Source: Chitinophaga sp. GbtcB8 (GTDB lineage: Bacteria; Bacteroidota; Bacteroidia; Chitinophagales; Chitinophagaceae). From it: DNA of 64,000 bases. Under the pieces are notes generated by a model. The model saw nothing but the letters and a program-made list of their open reading frames with translations, searched no databases and was not told where the DNA came from. This document shows, piece by piece, positions 25,328 through 33,915 of this stretch (positions within the stretch are counted from its first letter, which is position 1; each line of letters opens with the position of its first letter). Location: the NCBI RefSeq assembly GCF_019091455.1, contig NZ_JAGXJN010000035.1, forward strand, positions 1 to 64,000, read 5' to 3'. The position numbers were made by a program, and so were the translations under genes.

Positions 25328-26014
25328 TTAAATAAATATTAAATTTATCATTGAAGCGCTCGATATCATTGCCACAAACCAGCTAAAAAGATTGTTGGAC
25401 CAGATCTTTGAAATTAATTCTGACTTTGAGGCCACATTTAATTTCTGGTAGATCTTTTTCAGGTGCTGGTTTACGGTGAATACCGTTACAAAAAGTTTAT
25501 CGGCCATTTCCTTGTAAGAGAACCCTTCCTTCAAAAGCGCCAGCAGCTCATATTCCCGCTTGGTAAGCTTATGCTTTATATTCTCCAGCGGATCTTTATT
25601 AATGTAGCTGATCAGCAGGTGCGCTGCCTTGGGCGATAAAGTGCCACCCTGGTTCACAGTATCCAGTATTGAGTGATAGATCTCCATCAGGCGGCTGGTC
25701 TTTATTATATAACCGCTGGCCCCTTTCTTAATAGATTCAATCACGTACTGTTTACCATCATGGCCGGAAAGCACAATGATCTTGGCTTCCGGGTAGGTTT
25801 GCTTTAGCTCCTGCATACCTTGTATGCCGGATTCGCCAGGCAGGGAAATGTCCAGTAGTATCACCTTTACATCCGGATTCTTAAAAGGCAAAGCCTTAAA
25901 TTCTTCCATTGATTTGCAGGCAAACACTACCTTGCATTCCTGAAAATCCTCCAGGAACTCCTTGTAATTGTTCAGCTGAAAATGGTTGTCCTCTATGATT
26001 CCAATATTGATCAT
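25328..26014 (-). CDS. LuxR/NarL-type response regulator, EPS-linked copy
   Basis: 228 residues. Receiver domain 1-120 with acidic pocket EDN at 8-10, phosphoacceptor D55 in ILLDISLPG and a conserved Lys in IIKTSR. LuxR-type HTH at ~148-205 (LTKREYELLALLKEGFSYKEMA, TVNQHLKKIYQKLNV). No kinase gene is adjacent on this strand. Leading the wza-wzc cluster suggests it regulates EPS. A close paralogue lies at 54809-55450, sharing for example FVFACKSMEEF-type stretches. Unlike the paralogue, this copy ends in a hydrophobic tail of ~20 residues (LFSWFVAMISSAS, INLIFI), perhaps a membrane or partner contact. Confidence 0.9.
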   Translation of the reverse strand: MINIGIIEDNHFQLNNYKEFLEDFQECKVVFACKSMEEFKALPFKNPDVKVILLDISLPGESGIQGMQELKQTYPEAKIIVLSGHDGKQYVIESIKKGASGYIIKTSRLMEIYHSILDTVNQGGTLSPKAAHLLISYINKDPLENIKHKLTKREYELLALLKEGFSYKEMADKLFVTVFTVNQHLKKIYQKLNVASKSELISKIWSNNLFSWFVAMISSASMINLIFI

Positions 26015-26551
26015 CGTAATAAGGGTAACAATTGATATGGACTTAATCGATATGGTTTTTCAATAATATAAGTCAAAGATAAAATCAAATTCCCAAAGAA
26101 AAAAGATCAAGTTCACACAACCTTGAAACTGTATTAATTATACGTTAAGTTTTATACGATTGCAAGATTGTTCACTCATTATAAAAAATTACATTTGACT
26201 TACTGTAGTTAAAAACTGTTCACCTTATTACGAAATGATATTGCTCTGCTCTTTTTCGATATTACTGGCATAAGTAGCTTGTTCTTTTTCCTGTTTGATG
26301 CAATCTGTGTGCCTGTTTTATTGGTTATGACCTTAAATGCCACATACACATTAACATTTTATGTGCATGCTTGATTTACTTGAATAATAATAGCGTCTGT
26401 ATCAATTCCATTACATCGTCTCTTATCCAAAAAATAAAAAAACAAATTCTTTACTTATTTAAGTGATAACCTAAAACCATGCTTTTCTTCTAACAGTATG
26501 GTTTCAAATGTTTACTTTATTTTCGGGCATGTAATTAGCCATGTCTGAAAA
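26015..26551. other. Divergent intergenic region, AT-rich, no gene
   Basis: 537 bp separate the divergent regulator and kinase genes. No plausible reading frame. Seen: a -7 box for the regulator (see separate entry), and upstream of the kinase a hairpin AAACCAT (26474-26480) / ATGGTTT (26498-26504), followed by TATTTTCG at 26518-26525, one base off a TAnnTTTG -7 box. Confidence 0.5.
26074..26081 (-). promoter_or_regulatory. Bacteroidota -7 box of the EPS-linked regulator
   Basis: CAAAGATA on the plus strand reads TATCTTTG on the minus strand, the exact Bacteroidota -7 consensus, 60 bp before the start codon. No TTTG was found at the ideal 19-21 nt upstream spacing. Confidence 0.5.
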
Positions 26552-27646
26552 ATGAAACCTCAACAGTCAATTATCATGCCACACGACCTGCTCATAAGTA
26601 CGCTTCCCTACCCTGTTGTGGTGCAGCAGCACCCGCAAAGCCAGGTGGTGTACGCCAATGAAGCAGCTAAGGCGCTTTGTAAACAATTAATTAACACGAA
26701 AAGGGAAGTATTGTTATCAGATATTAAGATAATTTTACATGACATTTGCCAGACTGAAGGAAACGGTTCCACTTTTGAAACCAGGCAACCTATCCCCGGT
26801 AAAAATACGCATCTATGGCTGGAGGTAACCACTACAACAGTAATGCAAGGCAAGGATCAATACAACGTATTTACTATTATTGACATTAGTGCTCGAAAAT
26901 CCAAAGAATTATCCATGATCCAGTCCCTTGAAAAAGAAAAATCCCTCCATGAAATGAAATCCAATTTCATTTCCATGGCCTCCCACGAATTTAAAACACC
27001 GTTAACAGCCATCTCCTCTACCATAGACCTGCTGGAAACCAAGCTGCAGATGGATAACCTGCTGAACCCGTTCTACCAGCACAACATTTCCAAGATCTCA
27101 TCCGAAATATTTAAGCTCAATACCATGCTGGATGAGATCCTCACCCTTAGCACCATTGTATCTAATAATATAGAGATCAAAAAACAGGCGGTGGATGTGG
27201 AGCAGGTAATTGCCGATATTAAATACCAATACTTTTCCGAACGCAAGGACGACCGGGTGCTGAACGTACAGGTATCCGGCGCCCGCCGTAAAATATATGC
27301 TGATAAGAACCAGCTGTCAAAGATCTTTACCAACCTGGTTGGTAATGCCTTTAAATATTCCACTGATAACCCGGTGCTGAAACTGCAGTTCCTGAAGAAC
27401 AAGCTGGTGATCAAGGTAATGGATAAGGGCGTAGGTATTCCCCCGCAGGATATTCCCTACCTGTTCAACTCCTTTTACCGCGGCAGCAATGTAGATGGTA
27501 TTGAAGGCACCGGCCTGGGCCTCTCTATAGTAAAGGATTTTGTTGAAAGGAACAACGGCACCATCCTTGTTGAAAGTGAAGAGAATAAAGGAACCTCATT
27601 TACCATTGTATTTAAATACCCGCCGGAAATTACGGCCCAGGCATGA
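26552..27646 (+). CDS. Soluble PAS-domain histidine kinase
   Basis: 364 residues, no membrane segment. PAS-like sensor at ~10-115 (ISTLPYPVVVQQ, VVYANEAAKALC, IDISARK), HisKA with the phosphorylated H145 in MASHEFKTPLTAI, then HATPase with NLVGNAFKYS (N box), DKGVGIPP (G1) and GTGLGLSIV (G2). All kinase motifs are intact. Its stop overlaps the ATG of the next gene, a lone receiver protein, by 4 bp, so the two form a two-component pair. It is divergent from the EPS-linked LuxR regulator and could be its phosphodonor; that is inference. Confidence 0.92.
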   Translation: MKPQQSIIMPHDLLISTLPYPVVVQQHPQSQVVYANEAAKALCKQLINTKREVLLSDIKIILHDICQTEGNGSTFETRQPIPGKNTHLWLEVTTTTVMQGKDQYNVFTIIDISARKSKELSMIQSLEKEKSLHEMKSNFISMASHEFKTPLTAISSTIDLLETKLQMDNLLNPFYQHNISKISSEIFKLNTMLDEILTLSTIVSNNIEIKKQAVDVEQVIADIKYQYFSERKDDRVLNVQVSGARRKIYADKNQLSKIFTNLVGNAFKYSTDNPVLKLQFLKNKLVIKVMDKGVGIPPQDIPYLFNSFYRGSNVDGIEGTGLGLSIVKDFVERNNGTILVESEENKGTSFTIVFKYPPEITAQA

Positions 27647-28008
27647 ATAGGACCATTCTGCTCATAGAAGATAAGCCCACCCTGTCGGATACGCTTAAAA
27701 GCCTGCTTGAACTATACCAGTACACTGTAATAGTGGCAGCTAACGGCGCAGAAGGTGTGCAGCAGGCCCGCCTGAACCACCCCGACCTGGTGATCAGCGA
27801 CATATATATGCCCGTTTTGAACGGGTACGATATGCTGGAGCAGTTTAAACAGGATGTAACCCTGTGTAACATTCCCGTAATTATGCTTACCGCCAAAACT
27901 GAAATAGAAGAAATAGACATGGCCCTGCAAAAAGGCGCAGACGGTTATGTGACCAAACCCTTTGTTTTTAAGAACCTGCACGCTATTATCAAAAAATTCA
28001 TTCAATAA
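27643..28008 (+). CDS. Single-domain response regulator (CheY-like)
   Basis: 121 residues forming only a receiver domain: acidic ED at 9-10, phosphoacceptor D53 in LVISDIYMP, Thr in IMLTAKTE, Lys in VTKPF. No output domain, so it acts by protein contact or as a phosphorelay intermediate. It overlaps the kinase gene by ATGA (translational coupling). Confidence 0.92.
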   Translation: MNRTILLIEDKPTLSDTLKSLLELYQYTVIVAANGAEGVQQARLNHPDLVISDIYMPVLNGYDMLEQFKQDVTLCNIPVIMLTAKTEIEEIDMALQKGADGYVTKPFVFKNLHAIIKKFIQ

Positions 28009-28066
28009 CTCCCCCGCTGGCATCTGAGCGGAATATGTATTATTTTAGGGGCTTACCCAGGTTCTT

Positions 28067-29143
28067 ATGCAATACACATCCCTGCTGGCAGCCCTGCTCC
28101 TGTACTTTACCTTCAGCGCAAGCGCACAGCAAAACTATCCTGCACCTGCAGAAGGCACTTACCTTACCCGTAACTTTATATTTGAAAGCGGCGAAAAGCT
28201 GGATAGCCTGCGCCTGCATTATTATACCCTGGGCGCCCCGCAAAAGGATAAGAACGGGGTTGTAAAAAATGCAGTGCTCATCCTGCACGGCACCAGCTCC
28301 GCAGCGCGCAACTTTCTGAGCCCACAGTTTGCAGGCCAGCTGTTTGGCCCCGGCCAGCTGCTGGATGCTGCCAAGTACTTTATTATACTGGCAGATGGTA
28401 TTGGCCATGGCAAGTCCAGCCGGCCCAGCGACGGCCTGCGCATGCAGTTCCCGAAGTATACCTATAACGATATGGTGAAAGCCCAGCACCTGCTGCTTAC
28501 CCAACACCTGGACGTAAACCATTTACGGTTAATACTAGGCACCTCCATGGGCGCCATGCACGCCTGGGTATGGGGTTATACCTGGCCCGGTTTTACAGAT
28601 GCCCTGATGCCCCTGGCCAGCGCACCGGCTGAAATTGCCGGCCGTAACCGCATGATGCGGAAAATGGCTATAGACCTTATTGAAATGGATCCTGCCTGGA
28701 ACCATGGCAACTATACTTCCCAGCCGGTAATGGGCCTTGCCGGCGCTACCTCCTCCTTCTTTTTTATGAACAGCAGCCCCCTGCACCTGCAGGAAAGCGC
28801 CCCTACCCGGGAGCAGGCAGATGTGATGGCCGCTAAAATAAGGGAGGGTAACCTGCGCAGCCTGGATGCAAATGATGTGATCTATGCGCTGGAAGCTTCC
28901 CGCAACTATAACCCTGCGCCTTACCTGTCAAAAATAAAAGCCACGGTATTTGCAGTTAATTCTGCAGATGACGAAATTAACCCGCCGGAACTGGGCATCA
29001 TGGAGCGGGAAATAAAAAAGGTACCAAAAGGGCGGTATATCTTATTACCGCTTACCGCCCGTACTTCAGGGCATGGTACCAACTCAATGCCTGCCGTATG
29101 GAATAATTACCTGCAGGAACTACTTCAGTTAACTCAACAGTAG
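28067..29143 (+). CDS. Exported alpha/beta hydrolase, MetX-like
   Basis: 358 residues with a signal peptide (1-20, ending SASA). The fold resembles homoserine O-acetyltransferase: oxyanion region LHGTSSAARNF, ADGIGHGKSS, nucleophile S160 in GTSMGAMHAW, a late Asp in NSADDEINPPE and a His in ARTSGHGT. MetX enzymes are cytoplasmic, so an exported member is probably a hydrolase of unknown substrate rather than a methionine enzyme. It lies 58 bp after the receiver gene on the same strand and is convergent with the T9SS cargo gene. Confidence 0.82.
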   Translation: MQYTSLLAALLLYFTFSASAQQNYPAPAEGTYLTRNFIFESGEKLDSLRLHYYTLGAPQKDKNGVVKNAVLILHGTSSAARNFLSPQFAGQLFGPGQLLDAAKYFIILADGIGHGKSSRPSDGLRMQFPKYTYNDMVKAQHLLLTQHLDVNHLRLILGTSMGAMHAWVWGYTWPGFTDALMPLASAPAEIAGRNRMMRKMAIDLIEMDPAWNHGNYTSQPVMGLAGATSSFFFMNSSPLHLQESAPTREQADVMAAKIREGNLRSLDANDVIYALEASRNYNPAPYLSKIKATVFAVNSADDEINPPELGIMEREIKKVPKGRYILLPLTARTSGHGTNSMPAVWNNYLQELLQLTQQ

Positions 29144-29190
29144 CGGGTGGGGAGAATATTGCTGTGTCTGTCCCGAAATGTAGAAAAAAA

Positions 29191-30978
29191 TCAACGTATA
29201 AGCGTAACCGTACCTTTAAGCTCCTGCGGGGTATTTCTGCCGTCCGTATAGGTACATATATAAACATAGGTCTGCTGGTCCTGCGCAGCGCCTTTATAGG
29301 TGCCATCCCAGCCGGTTTGCCAGTTATTACCCTCATAGATCACCATACCCCAGCGGTTAAAAATGCGGATGTGGTACTGGCTGATGTTGTCGTACACCCT
29401 GGGCCGGAACACATCATTACTTCCGTCGCCATTAGGGCTAAAGGCCGTGGGCATTATTAACGTGCAGTTATTATAGGGCGAGGTTACGGCCACCGTACCG
29501 CTTACGGTGCATACGCTCTGGTCTTTTACTTCATATGCATAATTACCTGGCGGCAGGTTAGCAAACACGCTGTCTGTTTGCCAGGGGCCGCCATTTAACC
29601 GGTAGGAGAATGGCGGTATGCCGCCCTGCTGTACCTGCGGTATCAGCTGCCCATTATTAGCGCCGCTGCAGCTGGCCGGCACCATGGTCACCTTCACCAC
29701 GGGCAGCCGGTCCGCATCCACCGGTACAGCAGCGGTTCCGCTAAAGCTGCATTGATTGTTATCCAGCACTTCATAATGATAGGTGTTGGCAGCCAGGTTA
29801 GTGAACACACTGTCTGCCTGCCAGCTGCCATTACCAAGCCGGTAGCTAAAGGGTGGCGTACCTCCCTGCACATGCGGCACCAGCTGCCCGCTGCTATCAT
29901 TCTTACAAATGGCCGGTGTTACGGCCACCTGGGTGGAAATAGGCGGCGGGGGCTGTACGTTTAATGCAAAAGTATCTGCACACAGCTGCTTATCCTGCAC
30001 CACCAGCTGGTACTGGCCGGGCGCTACCTGCCGGAATGCCGGTGTATGGGAAGAATCGCCATTCAGGTAATAAACATAAGGCGGCACGCCCCCGGCAGCA
30101 GTAATATTGATCTGGCTTTGGTTATCACCGTAACAGGAGGACGTTGCTACTTTCGCATCTGCAGTAAAGCCGGAGCCAGGTACCGTTACCTGCTTTTGCA
30201 CTACCAGTCCGTTAGCGGCTTTGGCGGTTACCTGGTAGCTGCCGGGCGCCAGCTTGGTAACAGCGGCTGTTTTGTAATTACCGGGGCTCCAGGTATAATC
30301 ATAAGGCGCCTGCCCGCCGGTGATCTTAATAGAAGCAGTACCGGTATTACTGTTACTACAGGAGGGTGTGCTGCGCGTTTCCGTAACTACGGTCTGCTGA
30401 ATTTCCTTTGACAGGCCATCGATCAGCAAAGCCACGCCCACCTTGCTTTTGTTACAGGGCAGCGTAGGGTATGCCCACAGGGAAATGTATTTATAATCTT
30501 TATGCGGGGTAAAAACCGCGGTATAGGCTTTCCAGTTCTGGTGGGTAAATGGCCCGGACGACCATAACATTTCTGCCGTATCCTTTGAGCTGCTGCCCCC
30601 AAAAATAGCCAGGTTGCCATAACAGGTATAAAAAGAATAAACGGTTACAAAGGCAAGGTTCAATGATAAAGTATAACGTAAACCTGCTTTCAATGGGCTT
30701 TTCAGCACTTGCGCCATACCCTCCACCTTATCAGGGCCGCTATGCATGCCTACAAAATGCTGCCCGTCAACCGGGGCCAGGGTAACCGAAAACATGCCGG
30801 GCTGCACATCCGGTGTGCCGCTTATTTTATACCAGCCATGCGGTACCACATCTTTCCCGGAAGGCGTGCCTTCCATAGATGGATTTTGCAGCGGTATGTT
30901 TTGTGCGCACAGTGGCAGCGTAATGCCAATAAGCAACAGGAACAGCAGTGTGATGATGCATAGGTTACGATCTTTCAT
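29191..30978 (-). CDS. Secreted SprB-repeat-like protein with T9SS type B sorting domain
   Basis: 595 residues. Signal peptide 1-25. N-terminal ~150 residues resemble a carbohydrate-binding jelly roll (NPSMEGTPSG, QHFVGMHSG, YTLSLNLAFVTVY). Residues ~205-480 hold four tandem ~80-residue SprB-like repeats, each with a Cys, Gly-rich turn and PPFSYR- or PYDYTW-type motif (GGIPPFSYRLNGGPWQ, GGTPPFSYRLGNGSWQ). The C terminus is the gliding-motility (CHU_C) domain: PTAFSPNGDGSNDVF, IRIFNRWG, WDGTYKG, ending in GTVTLIR. That domain directs secretion by the type IX system to the cell surface. Confidence 0.9.
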   Translation of the reverse strand: MKDRNLCIITLLFLLLIGITLPLCAQNIPLQNPSMEGTPSGKDVVPHGWYKISGTPDVQPGMFSVTLAPVDGQHFVGMHSGPDKVEGMAQVLKSPLKAGLRYTLSLNLAFVTVYSFYTCYGNLAIFGGSSSKDTAEMLWSSGPFTHQNWKAYTAVFTPHKDYKYISLWAYPTLPCNKSKVGVALLIDGLSKEIQQTVVTETRSTPSCSNSNTGTASIKITGGQAPYDYTWSPGNYKTAAVTKLAPGSYQVTAKAANGLVVQKQVTVPGSGFTADAKVATSSCYGDNQSQINITAAGGVPPYVYYLNGDSSHTPAFRQVAPGQYQLVVQDKQLCADTFALNVQPPPPISTQVAVTPAICKNDSSGQLVPHVQGGTPPFSYRLGNGSWQADSVFTNLAANTYHYEVLDNNQCSFSGTAAVPVDADRLPVVKVTMVPASCSGANNGQLIPQVQQGGIPPFSYRLNGGPWQTDSVFANLPPGNYAYEVKDQSVCTVSGTVAVTSPYNNCTLIMPTAFSPNGDGSNDVFRPRVYDNISQYHIRIFNRWGMVIYEGNNWQTGWDGTYKGAAQDQQTYVYICTYTDGRNTPQELKGTVTLIR

Positions 30979-31201
30979 AAAGACTGGTATGCGCCCTTAC
31001 AACAGGGCGCGGTAATCATTCACTGTACAACAGCAAATAGCTCAGGTAATATGGTTATGATGCGGCTAAACCGCTCTTCTCTAATGTTGTGCTCCCATTA
31101 AGCGGGAATAATGAATCCGGTAAAAGTACAAATAAACGGATAGGGGAGTATTTACTACTTCCAGTAAAAACGGGGGGTTGTCTGTTAAGGTTTTCTTAAA
31201 A

Positions 31202-31218
31202 AGCCCTGCTGGCGGGCT
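31202..31218 (-). terminator. Intrinsic terminator after the DUF4412 gene
   Basis: AGCCC (31202-31206) and GGGCT (31214-31218) enclose a 7-nt loop, with AAAAA on the left giving the U tract for leftward transcription. Confidence 0.6.
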
Positions 31219-31239
31219 CTTGCAAAGGTAAGTTGGGAA

Positions 31240-32142
31240 TTATTTATTGATATCTGCAATATTTACTTTACGTGGCTCGCCGGTTATGATCTCTGTGGTG
31301 GTAGTATACACCCGGTCGCCATTACCATAATCCAGGTACATTTCCAGCGGTAATACCACGGGCGCGTAAGATCCTTCAATGCGCATTTTCTCAATCTGGA
31401 TCTTGTACTTATCCGGTATTAAACCATAGGCATGGAACAGGGTATGCGGTTCCATAGGGATCCATACATGTGCGGTAATAAGGGAATGATTGGTGCCTTT
31501 TGCATTTACGCGGGGATCATCTTTTGTGTTCTGCGCCACATATTCCTCACAGGCCACACCGGCTACTACCTTTTTGGCACCGGTTTTTATAAGCTGGCTC
31601 AGGTAGCCGGTTTCACCGGGAAATACAGGTTCCATATTTTCCAGATCCAGCTTTTCTTTATCACCGCTGGCTACTTTGTTAATAGCGGTAATGCTCAGCT
31701 GTGATTCCCGCTGAAAATCTGCATAAAAGTGATAACGTGCAGAGGTGCTTTTGCTAAGCATTTGTATGCTGAACTGCGGGGCCTTGCTGCTGTAGTAGAT
31801 CACAATATCCTGCCCGCCGTCTGCTATTACCTGGTTGCCCTGCAGGGCAGTGCTTTCCTGGTACACAGCTACATCAAATTCGTAGGTAGAGTCAATGGTC
31901 ACTGCATCATCGCCGCCAATGATCAGGGATGGATCATGTTTATGCGCAGCTGCTGCTTTCAGCGGATCGCCCTCCGCTTCTTCTTCTCCTTCAGCTTTTG
32001 CATGGGCGGTTTCATTACCGGCAGGTACTTCGGTAGTACTTTTGGTGCCTTTTATTTTATCTGTCATTTTCTTTAACCACTGGGCCTGCACGGGAACGCA
32101 GCATATGGTTAACCATATCAACAAGAGTAGCGGCTTTTTCAT
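31240..32142 (-). CDS. DUF4412-type exported protein
   Basis: 300 residues with a signal peptide (1-20, ending VQA). A charged low-complexity linker (~35-70, including AEGEEEAEGDP) precedes a beta-rich domain at ~75-300 with VYYSS-type strands, IKTGAKKVVAGVACEEYVAQN and a late MYLDYGNGDRVYTTTTEI. This pattern matches the DUF4412 group of periplasmic or outer-membrane proteins common in Bacteroidota, function unknown. It stands alone with its own terminator. Confidence 0.72.
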   Translation of the reverse strand: MKKPLLLLIWLTICCVPVQAQWLKKMTDKIKGTKSTTEVPAGNETAHAKAEGEEEAEGDPLKAAAAHKHDPSLIIGGDDAVTIDSTYEFDVAVYQESTALQGNQVIADGGQDIVIYYSSKAPQFSIQMLSKSTSARYHFYADFQRESQLSITAINKVASGDKEKLDLENMEPVFPGETGYLSQLIKTGAKKVVAGVACEEYVAQNTKDDPRVNAKGTNHSLITAHVWIPMEPHTLFHAYGLIPDKYKIQIEKMRIEGSYAPVVLPLEMYLDYGNGDRVYTTTTEIITGEPRKVNIADINK

Positions 32143-32269
32143 AGGAATATTTCAGGAGGCAAGATACAAATTATAAAAATATAAAATGTAACGCTGATAA
32201 AATCACCTCCAATGCCCATGGCGCCATTACCAGCCCGCAGGGGTAACCAGCCAGTGGCCGGCCTGCCGG

Positions 32270-33253
32270 TCAGCTCACCATCAGGCTGCAGCCGCGCAGC
32301 GCGGAATTATCCAGGCGGCCCAGCACCTCAAAGCTGCCATCTGCATGCAGCCTGCCAATATCTTCTGTGGCAATAAACGCGCACGAATACACGTTGGCCA
32401 GGTCTATTACATTTATTACACCGGCAGCCTGCGTGGTAAATAGCTGGAAGGGGTCATTTTCATCGCGCAGCAATATCTTCATCCAGGGCGGGGTATTAAA
32501 AATGCCCTTGCCGTATGAGTAGGCTTGCGACAGCAGCTCCGTCATACCATATTCCGCATGCACCGCGCTTACGCCCAGCCTTTCCTGTAAAAAGGCATGC
32601 ACCTGTTCGCGGGTCCACTCCTCCCGCCGGCCTTTCATACCGCCGGTTTCCATTACAATGGTATGCTGCAGGGAAAGCCGGTATTTTTCTGCAAAGTCCA
32701 GCAGGCCAAAGGTTACGCCTATCAGCAGCACCTTTTGCCCGCGGGCTTCCAGCTCCTGCAGCTGGGCATACAGCTTTTCATGCTCATACAGGTAAAAACC
32801 GCTGCCGGCATGGCCGCTGCGGCGTATCATTTCCTGCACCATTACTACCAGCGAGGAGTGTTTACGTTCCAGGTAAGAGGGCAGCAAACCCACAACCACA
32901 TAATCCGTTACCGGGCCGTAAAACTGCTCAAAGGCCGTTATAAAACTGCGTTCATACAAGCCCGCATCTTTTACCAGGTGACGGCTGTTAATGGTTTGCG
33001 TAGTACCGCTGCTTTCAAACACTAATTCCGGTTCAAACTGCCCACATACCACGGCATGCGTTTTAAAGAACTGTATGGGTAAAAAAGGAATATCCGTAAG
33101 GGTTTGTACATGCTGCGGCTGTATATGCAGCGCATCTGTATACGCCTGGTACAGGGCATTGTGCCGGTATTGGTAACGGAATAGCTCCAGCGCGGCGGGG
33201 GTAAGGTCTGCCGCCTGCATATTAAAATCGGGTACCGGTGTGTTACCGTTCAT
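32270..33253 (-). CDS. LuxE/PaaK-like acyl-protein synthetase
   Basis: 327 residues, cytoplasmic. It belongs to the adenylate-forming LuxE group: P-loop-like SSGTTQT near residue 89, VVGLLPSYLERKHSSLV, GVTFGLLDF, METGGMKGR and the acceptor-side motif EYGMTELLSQAYS. Family members activate acyl or aryl acids as adenylates and pass them to a thiol. It is commonly found next to ketoacyl or surface-lipid genes, but here it stands alone. A -7 box (TAACTTTG on the minus strand) lies 22-29 bp before the ATG. Confidence 0.82.
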   Translation of the reverse strand: MNGNTPVPDFNMQAADLTPAALELFRYQYRHNALYQAYTDALHIQPQHVQTLTDIPFLPIQFFKTHAVVCGQFEPELVFESSGTTQTINSRHLVKDAGLYERSFITAFEQFYGPVTDYVVVGLLPSYLERKHSSLVVMVQEMIRRSGHAGSGFYLYEHEKLYAQLQELEARGQKVLLIGVTFGLLDFAEKYRLSLQHTIVMETGGMKGRREEWTREQVHAFLQERLGVSAVHAEYGMTELLSQAYSYGKGIFNTPPWMKILLRDENDPFQLFTTQAAGVINVIDLANVYSCAFIATEDIGRLHADGSFEVLGRLDNSALRGCSLMVS

Positions 33254-33274
33254 GTATCACTTTTAAAAACCGCA

Positions 33275-33282
33275 CAAAGTTA
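33275..33282 (-). promoter_or_regulatory. -7 box before the LuxE-like gene
   Basis: CAAAGTTA on the plus strand reads TAACTTTG on the minus strand, an exact TAnnTTTG box. No ideally spaced -33 TTTG is visible. Confidence 0.4.
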
Positions 33283-33340
33283 CGGCGGCTCAGGTAACAA
33301 AAGGCAGGCAAAACGCGTTATTAATATAAATAAATTAACG

Positions 33341-33348
33341 TACGTTTG
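33341..33348 (+). promoter_or_regulatory. -7 box before the lipoprotein gene
   Basis: TACGTTTG fits TAnnTTTG exactly and ends 4 nt before the ATG at 33353, so the mRNA would be leaderless or nearly so. The same box sequence is used before bioB. Confidence 0.45.
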
Positions 33349-33352
33349 TTAT

Positions 33353-33808
33353 ATGAAGAAAATACTTTTATTATCCACGGTAGTTTGCCTGATTTTCATG
33401 GCCTGTTCAAAGGATGGCGGATCAGGTACCAAACCAACGATAACCTTCAAGTCTTATTCTATCCCTTTTATTGTTGACAGCCTGGTAGATCAGTTTGACG
33501 CTACTTTCCAGGTTACAGACGGCGACGGGGACATTCAGAACAAATTCAATTTCCGCATAATTTTAGACAGTGATCCCTCCACCCTGGAAGACTCTGTTTT
33601 TGAACCCCGGCAAATGCCGGAAATAGGCGCCCACAAAGGCAGTAAAGTAGATGCAGAAGTAATTTATACCCTGCTGGCATCCGATTTTAAGTTCTATGAT
33701 CCCAATACCAAACCGGATAGCATGCGCATGCAGGTGTTTATAGTGGATGATGCAGGACATAGCAGCGATACCATTACCACTCCCAAGCTGGCAATACTGA
33801 AAAATTAG
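33353..33808 (+). CDS. Small lipoprotein, unknown function
   Basis: 151 residues. Lipobox FMAC with Cys18 followed by SKDGGSG, so it is lipidated and probably exposed in the periplasm or outer membrane. The rest (ITFKSYSIPF, FDATFQVTDGDGDIQNKF, DAEVIYTLLASDF, MRMQVFIVDDAGHSSDTITTP) looks like one beta-sandwich domain with an Asp/Gly-rich, possibly calcium-binding turn DGDGD. No family name. Its own promoter and terminator make it a single-gene unit. Confidence 0.82.
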   Translation: MKKILLLSTVVCLIFMACSKDGGSGTKPTITFKSYSIPFIVDSLVDQFDATFQVTDGDGDIQNKFNFRIILDSDPSTLEDSVFEPRQMPEIGAHKGSKVDAEVIYTLLASDFKFYDPNTKPDSMRMQVFIVDDAGHSSDTITTPKLAILKN

Positions 33809-33834
33809 TTCCAAAATATTTCACGTAGTTTGTG

Positions 33835-33870
33835 AAAGGATTCCTTTTTTACGGGAATCCTTTTATTTTT
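33835..33870 (+). terminator. Intrinsic terminator after the lipoprotein gene
   Basis: AAGGATTCC (33836-33844) and GGAATCCTT (33854-33862) form a perfect 9-bp stem followed by TTTATTTTTT. Confidence 0.85.
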
Positions 33871-33915
33871 TAGCTTTACCCACTTTTTAAAGGCACCATC
33901 GCAAACAACTCACGT

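Noticed and set aside
13544..26014. The EPS locus as a complete capsule cluster
   Set aside because: No glycosyltransferase, flippase or polymerase gene is present; it covers only export, precursor supply and control.
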